From a bacterium HR20 (GTDB lineage Bacteria > Bacteroidota > Ignavibacteria > Kapaibacteriales > NICIL-2), in contig BEHW01000032.1 in NCBI GenBank assembly GCA_002898675.1, positions 1 through 20,671 of the forward strand: a stretch of 20,671 nt of DNA, read 5' to 3'. Each line of letters opens with the position of its first letter. Within the stretch, counting starts at the first letter, position 1. This document shows positions 8,401 through 16,900 of this stretch, in pieces. The notes below the pieces were generated by a model. It did not search any database and was not told the DNA's origin. It was given only the letters and a program-made list of their open reading frames with translations. Both the position numbers and the translations under genes were made by a program.

Positions 8401-9642
8401 TGGACCCCATCGGAGGGGCTTTCGTGCAGCGATTGCCCTATGCCGATAGCATCGCCACGCGCAACGACCACCTACGTACTGACAACAACTTCGCCCCAGG
8501 GGTGCACCGATGTTGATAGCATCACTGTTGCTGTCGTGCCGTGCCGAATCGCGCTCCGCGCACGAATACAGGGGACCGAATCGCCCGCCTACCGCTGCGA
8601 TTCTGCGGGGTTTACAATCGCGATTGAAAATCCTGCATCGGAGAGCGATCGCGAGGTTACGATCGAGAGCATCCAGGCCCAAATTGTTCGTGGAAGCGCG
8701 ATGTCACTCGGTGCAATGCTCTTCGAACCGTTTCAGCCGCTTGCAGATTTCCTCGGTGAGCTTCCCCGTGCGATTGCAGTCGGCCAGCAGTGGATCTACC
8801 GGTGCACGCTGCGACCTGCAAGCGAGGAAGTTGCCATCGAGGTGCATCTCCGCTCCGAAGCGGGGGATACGACCATCACCGTTGTGATCCGTTCAGCGGC
8901 GCAGCGACTTCGCGCGTCGTTCGTGCCGATGATCGAGGAGAGCAAGCCAATAGTCCCTGGAATGCCGGTGGAGTATTCGCTGGCGCTCGATGCCGAGTAT
9001 TGGCCCGCGCTCAATCTCCGCAGTATCGAGTTCGAGATTCGCTATCCGCCAGATCTGCTCTACTACGCAGGCGCACTGCAGATGGCAGCGCGTGACGACC
9101 TCCGTGATGGCGGCTGGACGTTCAGTGCCGCGGAGTCATCCGAAGGAACCGAGCAAGTTTTGACCGTCCGCGCGAGCGGACAAGTGCCTCTTGCGCGCGA
9201 TGGTGCGCTCCTCTCCGTGGAGATGGGAACGCTTCTGGGCACAACCTATCGCGTCCAACCGAGCCTTGCGATCAAGCTGCCCCCCGAAGTGGCTCCATGT
9301 GTGCAACCGGAGACGTCGAGCGGAGAATTTGTGATGCAGACATGTGTTCGTGAACTTCGATTTGTCACGATTAGCCCGACGACGTTCCGCATTCGCAGCG
9401 TTACTCCCAATCCCGCGGGCGAGGCAGTCACAATTGCATACGAGGTTGGATTTGAAACACCGGTGCAACTGGAGCTGCTCGATGGTCTCGGAAGACGAGT
9501 GCTGCAAGTGCTCGATGCCATACAGCAGGCTGGCGCATACGAGCTTGTCGCACAGCTTGATCAGTTGCCGGCAGGTGTGTACTGGTGCCGCTATCGCGCT
9601 GGAGGTCAAACGCAGGTTGTGCCCGTTCAGATCGTGCGCTGA
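5431..9642 (+). CDS. Secreted IgGFc-binding-like protein with seven Cys4 repeats and T9SS tail
   Basis: From the ATG at 5431 the product has 1403 residues. It starts with a signal peptide (MRYRTVFGLLLVAAILAG..., cut near residue 22-23). The upstream in-frame ATG at 5374 would bury this signal, so it is rejected. Residues ~25-480 resemble the IgGFc-binding N-terminal family: repeated 'GTEYYVMSYP'/'GTTYIVTPFA' blocks, each followed by ENGTEV or EDGTEV strands. Residues 482-1039 are seven repeats of ~80 residues with a constant C...CxxC...C pattern. A linker sandwich, a cohesin-like module (~1160-1305) and a T9SS sorting domain (~1318-1403; VTPNPAGEA ... PAGVYWCRY ... VQIVR) follow. It should be an outer-surface protein, with adhesion as a plausible role. 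It is divergent from the dehydrogenase gene and convergent with the amidohydrolase gene. Confidence 0.87.
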   Translation: MRYRTVFGLLLVAAILAGDMHGQQTTRGREFYVAFLPNYHNGGDLAPDSLYLFIVADEPTNGTITYTNNLGQTLTRTFSIADPQQIFVHRVQYRPYELFGYNNNGQFVTSNENEQISLRVFRVTADRDIALYALNQALTTSDATLVLPVTALGTEYYVMSYPSDGVVNTNGTLNGQYTPSEFAVVGVEDGTEVTIYPSAPTTESGTQVKTIRLNRGQAVLYQAEFSRTNLNYDLTGTRIVATKNIAVFAGHQRALVPVEMRGSLASRDQLYEQMIPRSVWGTTYIVTPFAEPQDAQTPPQGASDLYRVLAAENGTEVKVNGRVVAVLQRGQFYQAPLQQAALIESSQPVMVAQFKRSYSAGADLRLGDPFMMIIPPRRQYLSHYRFQACQVAHPSGGITYYEQYITVVTTPNNVNSILLDGDTLKADFKPVPNTCYVYANVRVGDGAHTITSPRLFGLYVYGYGYADSYGYVGGMAFLPDVPDINVSAGPDRELCLGDSLTLSVIGNAASVKWSVAPGNPAVRIPCDTCHTITIAPTATTRLLLTGYDSLGCSVSDDVTITVYGKPQLRIRPDTVVCSDAPITLIAEGSFQTIQWQPTEGLGCSNCPQTTVTPQPGKEVVYTAIARNVGSEHCETRDSIRVRYARGIFGQLPAIVTLCQGDSVTFSLDYGGTVRWSPTQGLSCADCKTVTIRPLRTTRYVITGDSAGCTTQAVVEVRVVPKPTMAPLPDTMICEGERVALQISTQGADRISIDPAEDVSCTSCSQPVFTPTQTRTYVITASSGAGASQCSVADSMTITVRPRPTVAFDGNLPSPLCEGDTARVVVRVGGADSLRWEPADGVLCPTCDTVAIVATTTRTYTLTATTSAGCSSQAALAVTVRSRPTLTLAPGDTAVCEGSTIRLHAESDGSLQWDSTAALDCYDCPDVELSAARSQRITVRSYSADGCVREAAINLTVHPRPAIALPPSVQLCTGKSIPLQPSGVQPQYRYQWTPSEGLSCSDCPMPIASPRATTTYVLTTTSPQGCTDVDSITVAVVPCRIALRARIQGTESPAYRCDSAGFTIAIENPASESDREVTIESIQAQIVRGSAMSLGAMLFEPFQPLADFLGELPRAIAVGQQWIYRCTLRPASEEVAIEVHLRSEAGDTTITVVIRSAAQRLRASFVPMIEESKPIVPGMPVEYSLALDAEYWPALNLRSIEFEIRYPPDLLYYAGALQMAARDDLRDGGWTFSAAESSEGTEQVLTVRASGQVPLARDGALLSVEMGTLLGTTYRVQPSLAIKLPPEVAPCVQPETSSGEFVMQTCVRELRFVTISPTTFRIRSVTPNPAGEAVTIAYEVGFETPVQLELLDGLGRRVLQVLDAIQQAGAYELVAQLDQLPAGVYWCRYRAGGQTQVVPVQIVR
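6874..8547 (+). repeat. Seven tandem ~80-residue four-cysteine Ig-like repeats
   Basis: The protein-level repeats start at about 6874, 7126, 7366, 7594, 7837, 8077 and 8308. Each follows the scheme C-x-G-D/E, a W-x-P-like strand, G-L-S-C-x-x-C, a P-x-x-T-T-x-Y strand, G-C or equivalent, and a short T-V strand ending in P/R-P. All seven keep four cysteines, 28 in total. Examples of the CxxC element are CDTC, CSNC, CADC, CTSC, CPTC, CYDC and CSDC. The scheme resembles PKD/Ig-like repeats of Bacteroidota surface proteins. The repeats differ clearly from each other at the nucleotide level, so the array is old rather than freshly amplified. Confidence 0.85.
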
Positions 9643-9695
9643 AGCTGCCATGGAGGAATCGAGCGTTGTGCACTCGCGGGAGAGCGAGGCGCTGT

Positions 9696-11024
9696 TTACT
9701 TCCGTTGCCCCAGCAGTTCGAGGGCTGCAGCACACATCGCGCGGAGCGCTGTGCGTAGTGTCGGCTCCGGATCAGGTGCAAACCGCGATGAGTGCAGCGA
9801 GGGGAGTTGCTCGCCACGTGCACGAGCTTGTTTGAACTGTGCCTGATTGACGGCACCCACGCGGAAGAAGCATGAGGGAATTTGTCCGCCGAGGCGGTAG
9901 TATGCGAAATCCTCGCCGCCCATCGTAGGCTCGCTCCGATAGACGTTCGCAGCGCCGAACACACGCACAAAGAGCCGCTCGAGACGGTCGGATAACGCAG
10001 TGTCGTTGTGCTGCGGGGGTGTGTGCTCTTCCGGGCGGACGTGGACAATCGGCATGCGGTCGAGCGGCACAGCTGCCGCCCGTGCAACGCCGTATGCTTT
10101 CGCACCGATGGCACTGATGATTTGGTCGCGGATGCTGTCGTCGTAGGTGCGAACGGTCAGCTGAAGCTGAACCTCGTCGGGGATGATGTTGTGCTTTGTC
10201 CCGCCGCAGATCGAGCCAATGGTCACGACTGCAGGTTGGCGTGGTGGGATTTCACGGGAGACGATTGTTTGCAGTGCCATCACAAACTCAGCTGCCATCA
10301 CGATGGGGTCTTTGGTCGTGTGGGGATACGCTCCGTGGCCGCCGACCCCGCGGATTGTGACATCAACCATATCCACACTTGCGGTGATGGGCCCAGCAGC
10401 AATGCCGACGGTCCCTGCAGGGTGCTCAGCATCGGTGTGCAGACCGAGGATGAAGTCCGGACGTCCGAAGCGTTCGTAGAGACTATCGGCAAGGAGCGCA
10501 CGTGCACCGGCGCCACGCTCTTCAGCAGGCTGTGCAACCACGAGCAGCGTGCCGCGCCATTGCGAGCGAAGCTGCGCCAGAACCCGTGCAGTGCCGATGA
10601 GCATGGCAACGTGAATATCGTGCCCGCAGGCGTGCATGACAGGCACCATCTCGCCACGTTCTGAGCGGGCAGTGCGCCTGCTTGCGTAGGGAAGCGCTGT
10701 TTGTTCCTCAACCGGCAGAGCGTCCATATCCGCGCGAATGAGCAGCGTCGGTCCGCTCCCATTGCGCAGCACACCAACGACGCCGTAGCATTCGAGAGTT
10801 GAGTCGGCATACTTCCCGACACGCTCGGTTACAGCGAAGCCTGCTGCTCTCAGCGCATCGGCGACGCGACGGGATGTTTCGGCTTCGTAGTACGAAAGCT
10901 CCGGGTTAGCGTGCAGCTCTTTGTAGAGTGCGACGACGTCCCCGAGCTGGCGTTCAATCAAGCTCTCAAGCGTTTGCGCCGACAGGCTCACCACGCACAG
11001 CAGCCATAGGAGCACGGAGTTCAT
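9696..11024 (-). CDS. Exported M20-family amidohydrolase (IAA-amino acid/hippurate hydrolase type)
   Basis: From the ATG at 11024 the product has 442 residues. It opens with a short signal peptide (NSVLLWLLCVVSLSA, likely cut before Q17), so it is probably periplasmic, unlike many cytoplasmic relatives. M20D motifs are in order: HANPELS (38-44), IRADMDALPV (96-105), H131-A-C133-G-H135-D-I-H138 with metal-binding Cys and His, QPAE168-E169 with the catalytic acid, LGLHTD, the dimerisation block starting GGHGAYPH, the region around GTKHNIIPD, then MGGEDFAYY and LHSSRF with the late metal ligand. Such enzymes cleave N-acyl or conjugated amino acids. The open frame extends to 11084, but that start would hide the signal peptide. 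It is divergent from the glycosyltransferase gene. Confidence 0.9.
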   Translation of the reverse strand: MNSVLLWLLCVVSLSAQTLESLIERQLGDVVALYKELHANPELSYYEAETSRRVADALRAAGFAVTERVGKYADSTLECYGVVGVLRNGSGPTLLIRADMDALPVEEQTALPYASRRTARSERGEMVPVMHACGHDIHVAMLIGTARVLAQLRSQWRGTLLVVAQPAEERGAGARALLADSLYERFGRPDFILGLHTDAEHPAGTVGIAAGPITASVDMVDVTIRGVGGHGAYPHTTKDPIVMAAEFVMALQTIVSREIPPRQPAVVTIGSICGGTKHNIIPDEVQLQLTVRTYDDSIRDQIISAIGAKAYGVARAAAVPLDRMPIVHVRPEEHTPPQHNDTALSDRLERLFVRVFGAANVYRSEPTMGGEDFAYYRLGGQIPSCFFRVGAVNQAQFKQARARGEQLPSLHSSRFAPDPEPTLRTALRAMCAAALELLGQRK

Positions 11025-11172
11025 GGCAACATGCGGTACGGTCAACACATGCTCTTGGCAAAATACAACGACGCGATGATGCACGGTAACTGCAACGTAG
11101 CATTGCCGCTATGTTCGGCTAACGTGGGGGGAGAAGTTTTGCCGCAGACGTTGCACATTTCGAGCAGATGGC

Positions 11173-12342
11173 ATGGTTGTCTGTCATGTTGCAGGGACAG
11201 CCCGACGTGGGCAAGATGGCGTCACCCGTGTGCTCTACGAATACTTGGAGCGACATCGTGCAGCGGGCTTGGAACCAGTCATTGTGACTGCGGTTGCTGA
11301 TCCAGTCGAGCGGCAGCGATTTCCAATGGTCGAGCTTCCAGCAGTGCGGCTGCCAGTGTACCGTGACTACAGGGTCTTCGTTGGAACGCGCGCTTCCTTA
11401 GAGCGAGCGATTCTGCAACGTGAACGAGAGCCGGACGTTTTCCACATCCATACACCGTGCCCGCTTGGACGGGCAGCCTTGCGTTTGGCACGGCAGCGCG
11501 CCATTCCTGCGATTGCAACGTACCATACGCACTTTCCGAGTTACCTTCGGCACCACCGTATGGGAATTTTGCGTCCGATCGTTGAACGCTCGCTCTTGGA
11601 TTTCTACCGTCGTTGCGATCGCGTGCTGGTGCCATCTGCACGGCTGCTCGAGGAGCTGCGTCGAATGGGGCTTGGCAATCTGGAGCACCTGCCGCATGGA
11701 ACGGACATGGTGCTCTTCCATCCGCGCTGGGCATCGCACCAGTGGCGCCAGCGGCTGGGAATTCGCCCCGAGCAGCGGGTGCTGCTCTTCGTCGGGCGCT
11801 TGGTGTGGGAAAAGAATCTGCGGATGCTCATCGAGCTATGGGATCGGCTCGATCGTCGCAGATATGCGATGGTGATCGTCGGTACCGGGCCAATCGAAGA
11901 TCGGCTCCGGCGCCTGATGCGCGATGCCCACTTCCTTGGCTATCGCGCAGGGCACGAGCTTGCGCAGGCGTATGCATCGAGCGATGTATTCGTGTTTCCA
12001 TCGGACACGGAGACCTTTGGGAACGTCACTCTCGAAGCGCTTGCATCAGGGGTGCCATGTGTGGTTGCCGATAGCCAAGGCTCAGCAGACCTTGTCCGCC
12101 ATGGCATGACGGGCTTCCGCGTTCGACCAAACGATGTGCATGCGTTCGTCGCGGCAGTCGAGGAGATTGCGGCGCTTCCTCCGGAGAGTATGCTGCTCTG
12201 GCGCATGCGAGCACGTCTTGATGCCGAGTGCTACCAATGGAGCCACATCTGCAGCAAGCTGTTTGCGCTCTATCGCTCGTTGGTGTACGATGCGTCGCTT
12301 CCGGTGCAGGCAGGCGAACAGATGCAAATGGCCTCAGGGTAG
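11173..12342 (+). CDS. GT4-family glycosyltransferase
   Basis: The 389-residue product has the two-domain GT-B layout of family 4 retaining glycosyltransferases. The N-terminal acceptor half contains 'PDVFHIHTPCPLGRAAL' and TYHTHFPSYLRHH. The C-terminal donor half contains VGRLVWEKN, with R209 and K214 placed to bind the donor phosphates, IVGTGP, and the E-x7-E motif E280-TFGNVTL-E288 followed by GVPCVVAD. It should transfer a nucleotide-activated sugar to a lipid or polysaccharide at the cytoplasmic face of the membrane. The sequence recalls alpha-mannosyltransferases of the MgtA/PimB type, but donor and acceptor cannot be fixed. The ATG at 11173 is the only canonical start after the in-frame stop at 11098-11100. 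It stands alone, not in a polysaccharide cluster. Confidence 0.9.
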   Translation: MVVCHVAGTARRGQDGVTRVLYEYLERHRAAGLEPVIVTAVADPVERQRFPMVELPAVRLPVYRDYRVFVGTRASLERAILQREREPDVFHIHTPCPLGRAALRLARQRAIPAIATYHTHFPSYLRHHRMGILRPIVERSLLDFYRRCDRVLVPSARLLEELRRMGLGNLEHLPHGTDMVLFHPRWASHQWRQRLGIRPEQRVLLFVGRLVWEKNLRMLIELWDRLDRRRYAMVIVGTGPIEDRLRRLMRDAHFLGYRAGHELAQAYASSDVFVFPSDTETFGNVTLEALASGVPCVVADSQGSADLVRHGMTGFRVRPNDVHAFVAAVEEIAALPPESMLLWRMRARLDAECYQWSHICSKLFALYRSLVYDASLPVQAGEQMQMASG

Positions 12343-12370
12343 GGGGAAATGCTTGGCCGCAGGGTGCAGG

Positions 12371-13012
12371 TTAGACTGCGTCGCTGAGCAAGCCGTGCCG
12401 CAGCGCGTATTGAGTGATGTCGGCGTTATCGCGGAACTTCATCTTCTCGAGGATGCGGCTGCGGTAGGTGCTGACGGTCTTGATGCTCAGGTTGAGTTCT
12501 TGGCTGATTTGCGTCAACGTCTTTCCCGAAGCGATTTTCCGCATGACCTCGAACTCGCGCTCGGAGAGGATGTGGTGCGGTGGCAAATCTTCTCCGCGCA
12601 GTTGATTGGTGATGCGATGAGCGATGCTGGGGCTTAGGTACGTTCCTCCCTCGACGATGCGCTCGACAGCTTCGACGAGCTCTTCGGTGGCGGATGTCTT
12701 CATCAAGTAGCCATTGGCACCACTTCGGAGCGCGCGGAGGGCGTACTGGTCTTCCGAGTACGCACTCAAGATGAGCACTGGAAGCTGGGGGGCAATGTCC
12801 TTGAGAACTCGGAGGGTTTCGAGGCCGTCCATTCCTGGCATGGAAATATCCAAGATCACGATGTCCAAATCGTTCGGATGGGAGCGAACGTACTCGACGG
12901 CTTCGGCGCCGCTGGAGACTTCCTCGACTTCGATGTCCATGTTGCAGACCAGGAAGAGCTTGAGTCCTTCCCGCATGATCGGGTGGTCATCCGCGATGAG
13001 CGCTTTGATCAT
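12371..13012 (-). CDS. NarL/LuxR-family response regulator (no adjacent kinase)
   Basis: The 213-residue product has an N-terminal receiver domain and a C-terminal LuxR-type helix-turn-helix. The receiver shows the acidic pair D8-D9, phosphoacceptor D55 in ILDISMPGMDG, the switch serine in ILSAYS and the conserved lysine in GYLMKTSA. The HTH block reads LSEREFEVMRKIASGKTLTQ, then ISQELNLSIKTVSTYRSRIL. It should bind DNA as a phosphorylated dimer. The ATG at 13012 places the first strand right after the start, as usual; a GTG at 13039 would add nine residues. Neither has a clear Shine-Dalgarno. No histidine kinase is in the window, so its partner is elsewhere. It is head to head with the FkbM-like gene and converges on the glycosyltransferase gene. 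Confidence 0.93.
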   Translation of the reverse strand: MIKALIADDHPIMREGLKLFLVCNMDIEVEEVSSGAEAVEYVRSHPNDLDIVILDISMPGMDGLETLRVLKDIAPQLPVLILSAYSEDQYALRALRSGANGYLMKTSATEELVEAVERIVEGGTYLSPSIAHRITNQLRGEDLPPHHILSEREFEVMRKIASGKTLTQISQELNLSIKTVSTYRSRILEKMKFRDNADITQYALRHGLLSDAV

Positions 13013-13130
13013 GGCGTTGCCGTCCGGGATGGAATACACTGCGCTCTACGACGATGCAACTGTGCACAAATTGAGCAGGCCAGCCGTTGGCATAGCGCTT
13101 GCAACAACGCAGAGAAGTACCACACCACCG

Positions 13131-13796
13131 ATGACGATGGAGCGCGACTACCCAAGCTATCGCCTCTCGCCAGCGGCGCGTCGGCTACGGTTGCTGCGTA
13201 GCCGTGCTGATACGCCGTCGAGCATCCATTCACCGCAGCAGCAGCTAGAGGTTATCGCCGATATCCTCCAGAGCGCTGGGATTGCGGTTGTCTTCGATAT
13301 TCACCCAGGCAGTTGCGCTATAGGCGTTCAGCTCCGACGCGCGGGGTTTCGTGGGCGGATCATCACCTTCGAACCGAACCCAGCGGCATGGGAGCAGCTC
13401 CGCTACTGTAGCATGACCGACGAGCAGTGGTACGTTTCTCGTTCTGCAATTCGCTTGCACGAAGAAGTCAGCTTCGCTCCTGGCGAGATTCCAATCATCG
13501 GGACGTCGCTGGCTGCAACCCTTGAGGTGTTCTGTGATGAGGATGAGCCTGTAGCCGTCTGGCTCTCACAGCCGCAGGAGTGCATGCTGCTCGATGCGCT
13601 CATTCCCTGCACGGCGGTGCGTGTTACGAGCATCGCTTGTACGATTAGTGACTCTGAAGATCGCAAGTGCAGCATTGAGCAAGCGCTGGGAACGCTGCGC
13701 GAGCATCGGTGGGAAATCGTTGCCGTTCACTCTCGCACTGCTGAGCAAAGCGGTGGCCAGACAATCGCCGATGTCATTGCTGTCCGAATGCTGTAA
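13131..13796 (+). CDS. Diverged FkbM-like methyltransferase homologue, catalytic motifs altered
   Basis: From the ATG at 13131 the product has 221 residues; an ATG at 13137 is also possible. The open frame extends upstream to 12714, but that part is antisense to the response regulator. The middle resembles FkbM-family SAM-dependent methyltransferases: a beta strand 'AVVFD' (52-56), a loop ending at G65, then RAGFRGRIITFEPNPAAWEQ (70-89), in which F80-E81-P82 matches the family's FEP motif. The C-terminal HRWEIVAVHSRT ... ADVIAVR matches the FkbM tail. However, the SAM loop usually read as D-x-G-A-N-x-G is D56-I-H-P-G-S-C-A-I-G65. The usual I-D-x-x-G-x-E motif appears as W144-L-S-Q-P-Q-E150. 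It may be a non-catalytic relative. I am moderately sure of the family, and the function is unknown. Confidence 0.7.
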   Translation: MTMERDYPSYRLSPAARRLRLLRSRADTPSSIHSPQQQLEVIADILQSAGIAVVFDIHPGSCAIGVQLRRAGFRGRIITFEPNPAAWEQLRYCSMTDEQWYVSRSAIRLHEEVSFAPGEIPIIGTSLAATLEVFCDEDEPVAVWLSQPQECMLLDALIPCTAVRVTSIACTISDSEDRKCSIEQALGTLREHRWEIVAVHSRTAEQSGGQTIADVIAVRML

Positions 13797-13989
13797 GGGC
13801 AATTGCGGGGGCTCCGCGGATTGCTACAGCTCGTGGATTCTGCGGCAATAATTCGGCTATCGGAAAGTTCACGGTGGTATGGGCACACAACGTCGGAAGT
13901 TCAACGAGAAGAATGTCGCCACCGAGGAGCGTTTTGTTCTTGCAGGAAATTTCCGTAGCTTCGCTGTTGGCTTGTGACTACGCCGCGGA

Positions 13990-16900
13990 ATGCCAATGAA
14001 AGCCAGCCACCTCGCTCTTGGAATGCTCGTTGGTGCGCTTGTGTGCGGCCACGCAGTAGCGCAAGTGTGGGAGGAAGTTTCGCTGCCGGGGCAATTTGCA
14101 CAAGGGTACTACCTCGATGTGTTCTTCCTGCCGTCGAATCCGCAGTATGGCTGGGCGTGTGGGTACAATGGGTACGTTGTGCGCACCACCGATGGTGGCC
14201 GAACCTGGCAAGGGAGCATCGTACCCTACAACGGGCGGATGGGCGGCCACCTGGAATCTGTGCAGTTCCTCGATGCGCTCAACGGCTACACCTCAGGGCC
14301 TGCCGGAGTTTTCCGTTCGACCGATGGCGGCGTAACATGGGTGGACGCTACCCCGCCGTTCCCGAGCGAAGGTCCGTGGGGATGCTATTTCCTTTCGGCA
14401 ACGGTGGGTGTCGTCCTCGGGGGCGGATGCGCGGGACCGCAGAACTTTTTCCGAACAACTAACGGTGGGCAGTCCTGGACCCTCTTCCAGAGTAACCAGC
14501 CATCGAGCGGCTTGACCGATGCGATACTTTTCGCCAATGGGACAGGGTATGCGGTCAGCAGTGGGCTTCTCTGGCAGACGACCGACAGCGGTGCAACCTG
14601 GTCGGTTTTTGCGTCGAGCGGGCCAGCGTACTGGAACGAGGAGCTGACCGTGCGCGGCACAGCGTTCTTGATTCCCTGGGCGGGGTCGAACTGTAGCGGT
14701 CAGGGCTCTGGTGGTGGAGGTCGCTTCACGACCGATGGGGGGCAGTCCTGGCGGAGCTATTCGACCGGTGTACCGATGTTTGGCGCATTTCTCCACGACG
14801 CGCAACGGGGGTGGATCTGCGGTTTTGCACGGCAGGTCTGGTACACCAGCGATGGCGGGCAGAACTGGCAGTATCGCGGCTGTGGCACGCGTGGCGATCT
14901 CGATGACATCTGGATGATTGACGATACGACTGGCTTTGTTGTCGGCGAAGGGATTTATCGCTACGGGCGTGCGCAGTGGACTGCAAGTCGTACGACGCTC
15001 GACTTTGGCGCGCTCTGTCCGCCAGTGCTGCGGTTCGATACGCTCTACATCCGCAATCGCTCGTGGAACAGTGCGCTTGCGACACTGCGCATTACTGGGA
15101 GCGATTCAGCAGCGTTTGCGATCATCTCGCCATCAACGCAACCGGCAGCGATTCCCTCGTGCGATTCACTCATGGTTGTGGTTCGGTACATGCCACTCGG
15201 CGAAGGCGTGCACCGCGCAACGCTCGGGGTTGAAATTGCCAGCGGTCAACGACTCACCGTATCGCTGCAAGGCGAGCAGCTTGGGCGTGCCGTTGCGGTG
15301 CAGGATACGCTCGTGCAGGCAATTGGCGTTCCGGCGGGGCAAACGGTGCGATTGGCGATACCGGTTGGCAATGCATCGAGCCAGCCGGGGCAGATTAGCT
15401 CAGTCACGCAAGTTCGAGGTGCAAATTTCCTCATCCGAAGCACAGTGCCGCTGACAATCCCACCGGGTGGAAGCGCAATCGAGCTAGCGTTCGTTCCACC
15501 GGATACGGGTTGGTACGAAGCAGTGTATCGCCTCCGCATCGAGCCGTGCAGCTACGATACACTCGTTCGCGTCCGGGTCTATGCGCAGTCGCCGATCATT
15601 AGCGTTCGCGCGCCGGTCTGGAGTTCTGCTTGTGGCTTGGCGATGCTCGATTCTGTGCGTGTGCTCAACACGGGGAATGCGGATCTCCAGATTGCTGCAC
15701 TCTGGATCGAGCCGAGCGATGCGCCGTTCCAGCTTGTGGGCTCAAGCCGCGGTGGACTGCCCATCATCGTGCCACCGAAAGATTCTACGTGGATCTACGT
15801 TCGCTTTGGTGGGCAAGGGAGCGGCGTCGCAACGTTGGTGCTCGACCACAACGATGGAACGCTTGTGCGGAATGTTGCTCGGCCACTCCGCGTGGCGCTC
15901 CAGTACACATCCGATCGACCGGTATGGCAGCGATCGCCGGCAGTGATGGACTTCGGCACGCTCTGCGTTGGCCAGTCACGCGTGCTCTTTGTGGACGTTG
16001 TAAGTCGAAGTAGCGTGCCGTTGACGTTGACAGCAAGCGCCCAGCCGCCGTTCAGCGTTACGACGGGATTGCCGGTAGTAGTCCCGCCCACTGGCCAGGG
16101 GCAGATTGGCGTTTCGTTTACGCCGGACAAAGCAGGGACGTGGGAGGAGCTCTTCGTGCTGACGGTTGATCCATGCGATCTTCGTGATTCAGTGCTTCTG
16201 CGAGGGCGAGCGGAGACGACTGCTCTTGTGCTCGAGCCAAACGCCATTCGCGTGCGTGTGCAGGCGGGGCAGTTGCTGCGTGTGCCTGTTGCAGTTCGCT
16301 CGGTCGGAACTGCGCAAGCACGGGTTGTCAGCGTGAAGCTTGCACCAGCTGATGGGCGATGGAATGTCGAGCATCAGCCACTTCCGTTTGTGCTTCCGGT
16401 TGGAGCAAGCGACACACTCTGGATTACCGTCGCCGCTGATAGTACCTCTGGTGTGCTTGCAGGCACGCTGTGTCTCCGAACCGATTCGCTCTGTGAAACC
16501 GAGCAATGTTTGAGCGTCGAGTGTACCATCGAGCCGCTGGAACTTTACGACCTCCGTGTCGAACCGCGCACTGTTTCGTTTGCTCCGCAGCGCTGCTCGC
16601 CCATCGCCGAACGAGCCACGGTGACGATTGTCAATGCGGGAACAAATCCTGAAGCAATCACTGCAGTGCGAATCGAGCCACCGGATGCACCGTTTCGGAT
16701 CGTCGGTCTTGCTGCACTCCCGCTACCACTTCCGCGTGGCGATTCTTCCAGCCTTGTTGTCGAGTACTTGCCATCTGGCGAAGGCCAGCATATAGCGAGT
16801 CTGGTGATCGAGGCGATGCGCTCAACGCTGCGAGTACCGCTCAGCGGCAACTTTGCGCGTGTAACAACGACAGTCATGCCAGACAAACAAACACTGGGGA

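Noticed and set aside
11025..11172. CAAAATA (11059-11065) as a Bacteroidetes-type -7 box for the amidohydrolase
   Set aside because: It is an imperfect match to TAnnTTTG on the minus strand, and the nearest TTG is too far upstream.
8645..11622. GCGATCGC octamers as cyanobacterial HIP1 evidence
   Set aside because: Only three copies were noticed, two inside genes, in a sequence rich in CGATCG; gene content is not cyanobacterial.
12714..13130. Upstream extension of the FkbM-like gene
   Set aside because: It lies largely antisense to the response regulator gene and encodes no family-like sequence; ATG 13131 fits better.
13797..13989. Possible small gene or RNA between the FkbM-like gene and the propeller protein gene
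   Set aside because: No frame with a start and good coding look, no strong hairpin and no T-run were seen.
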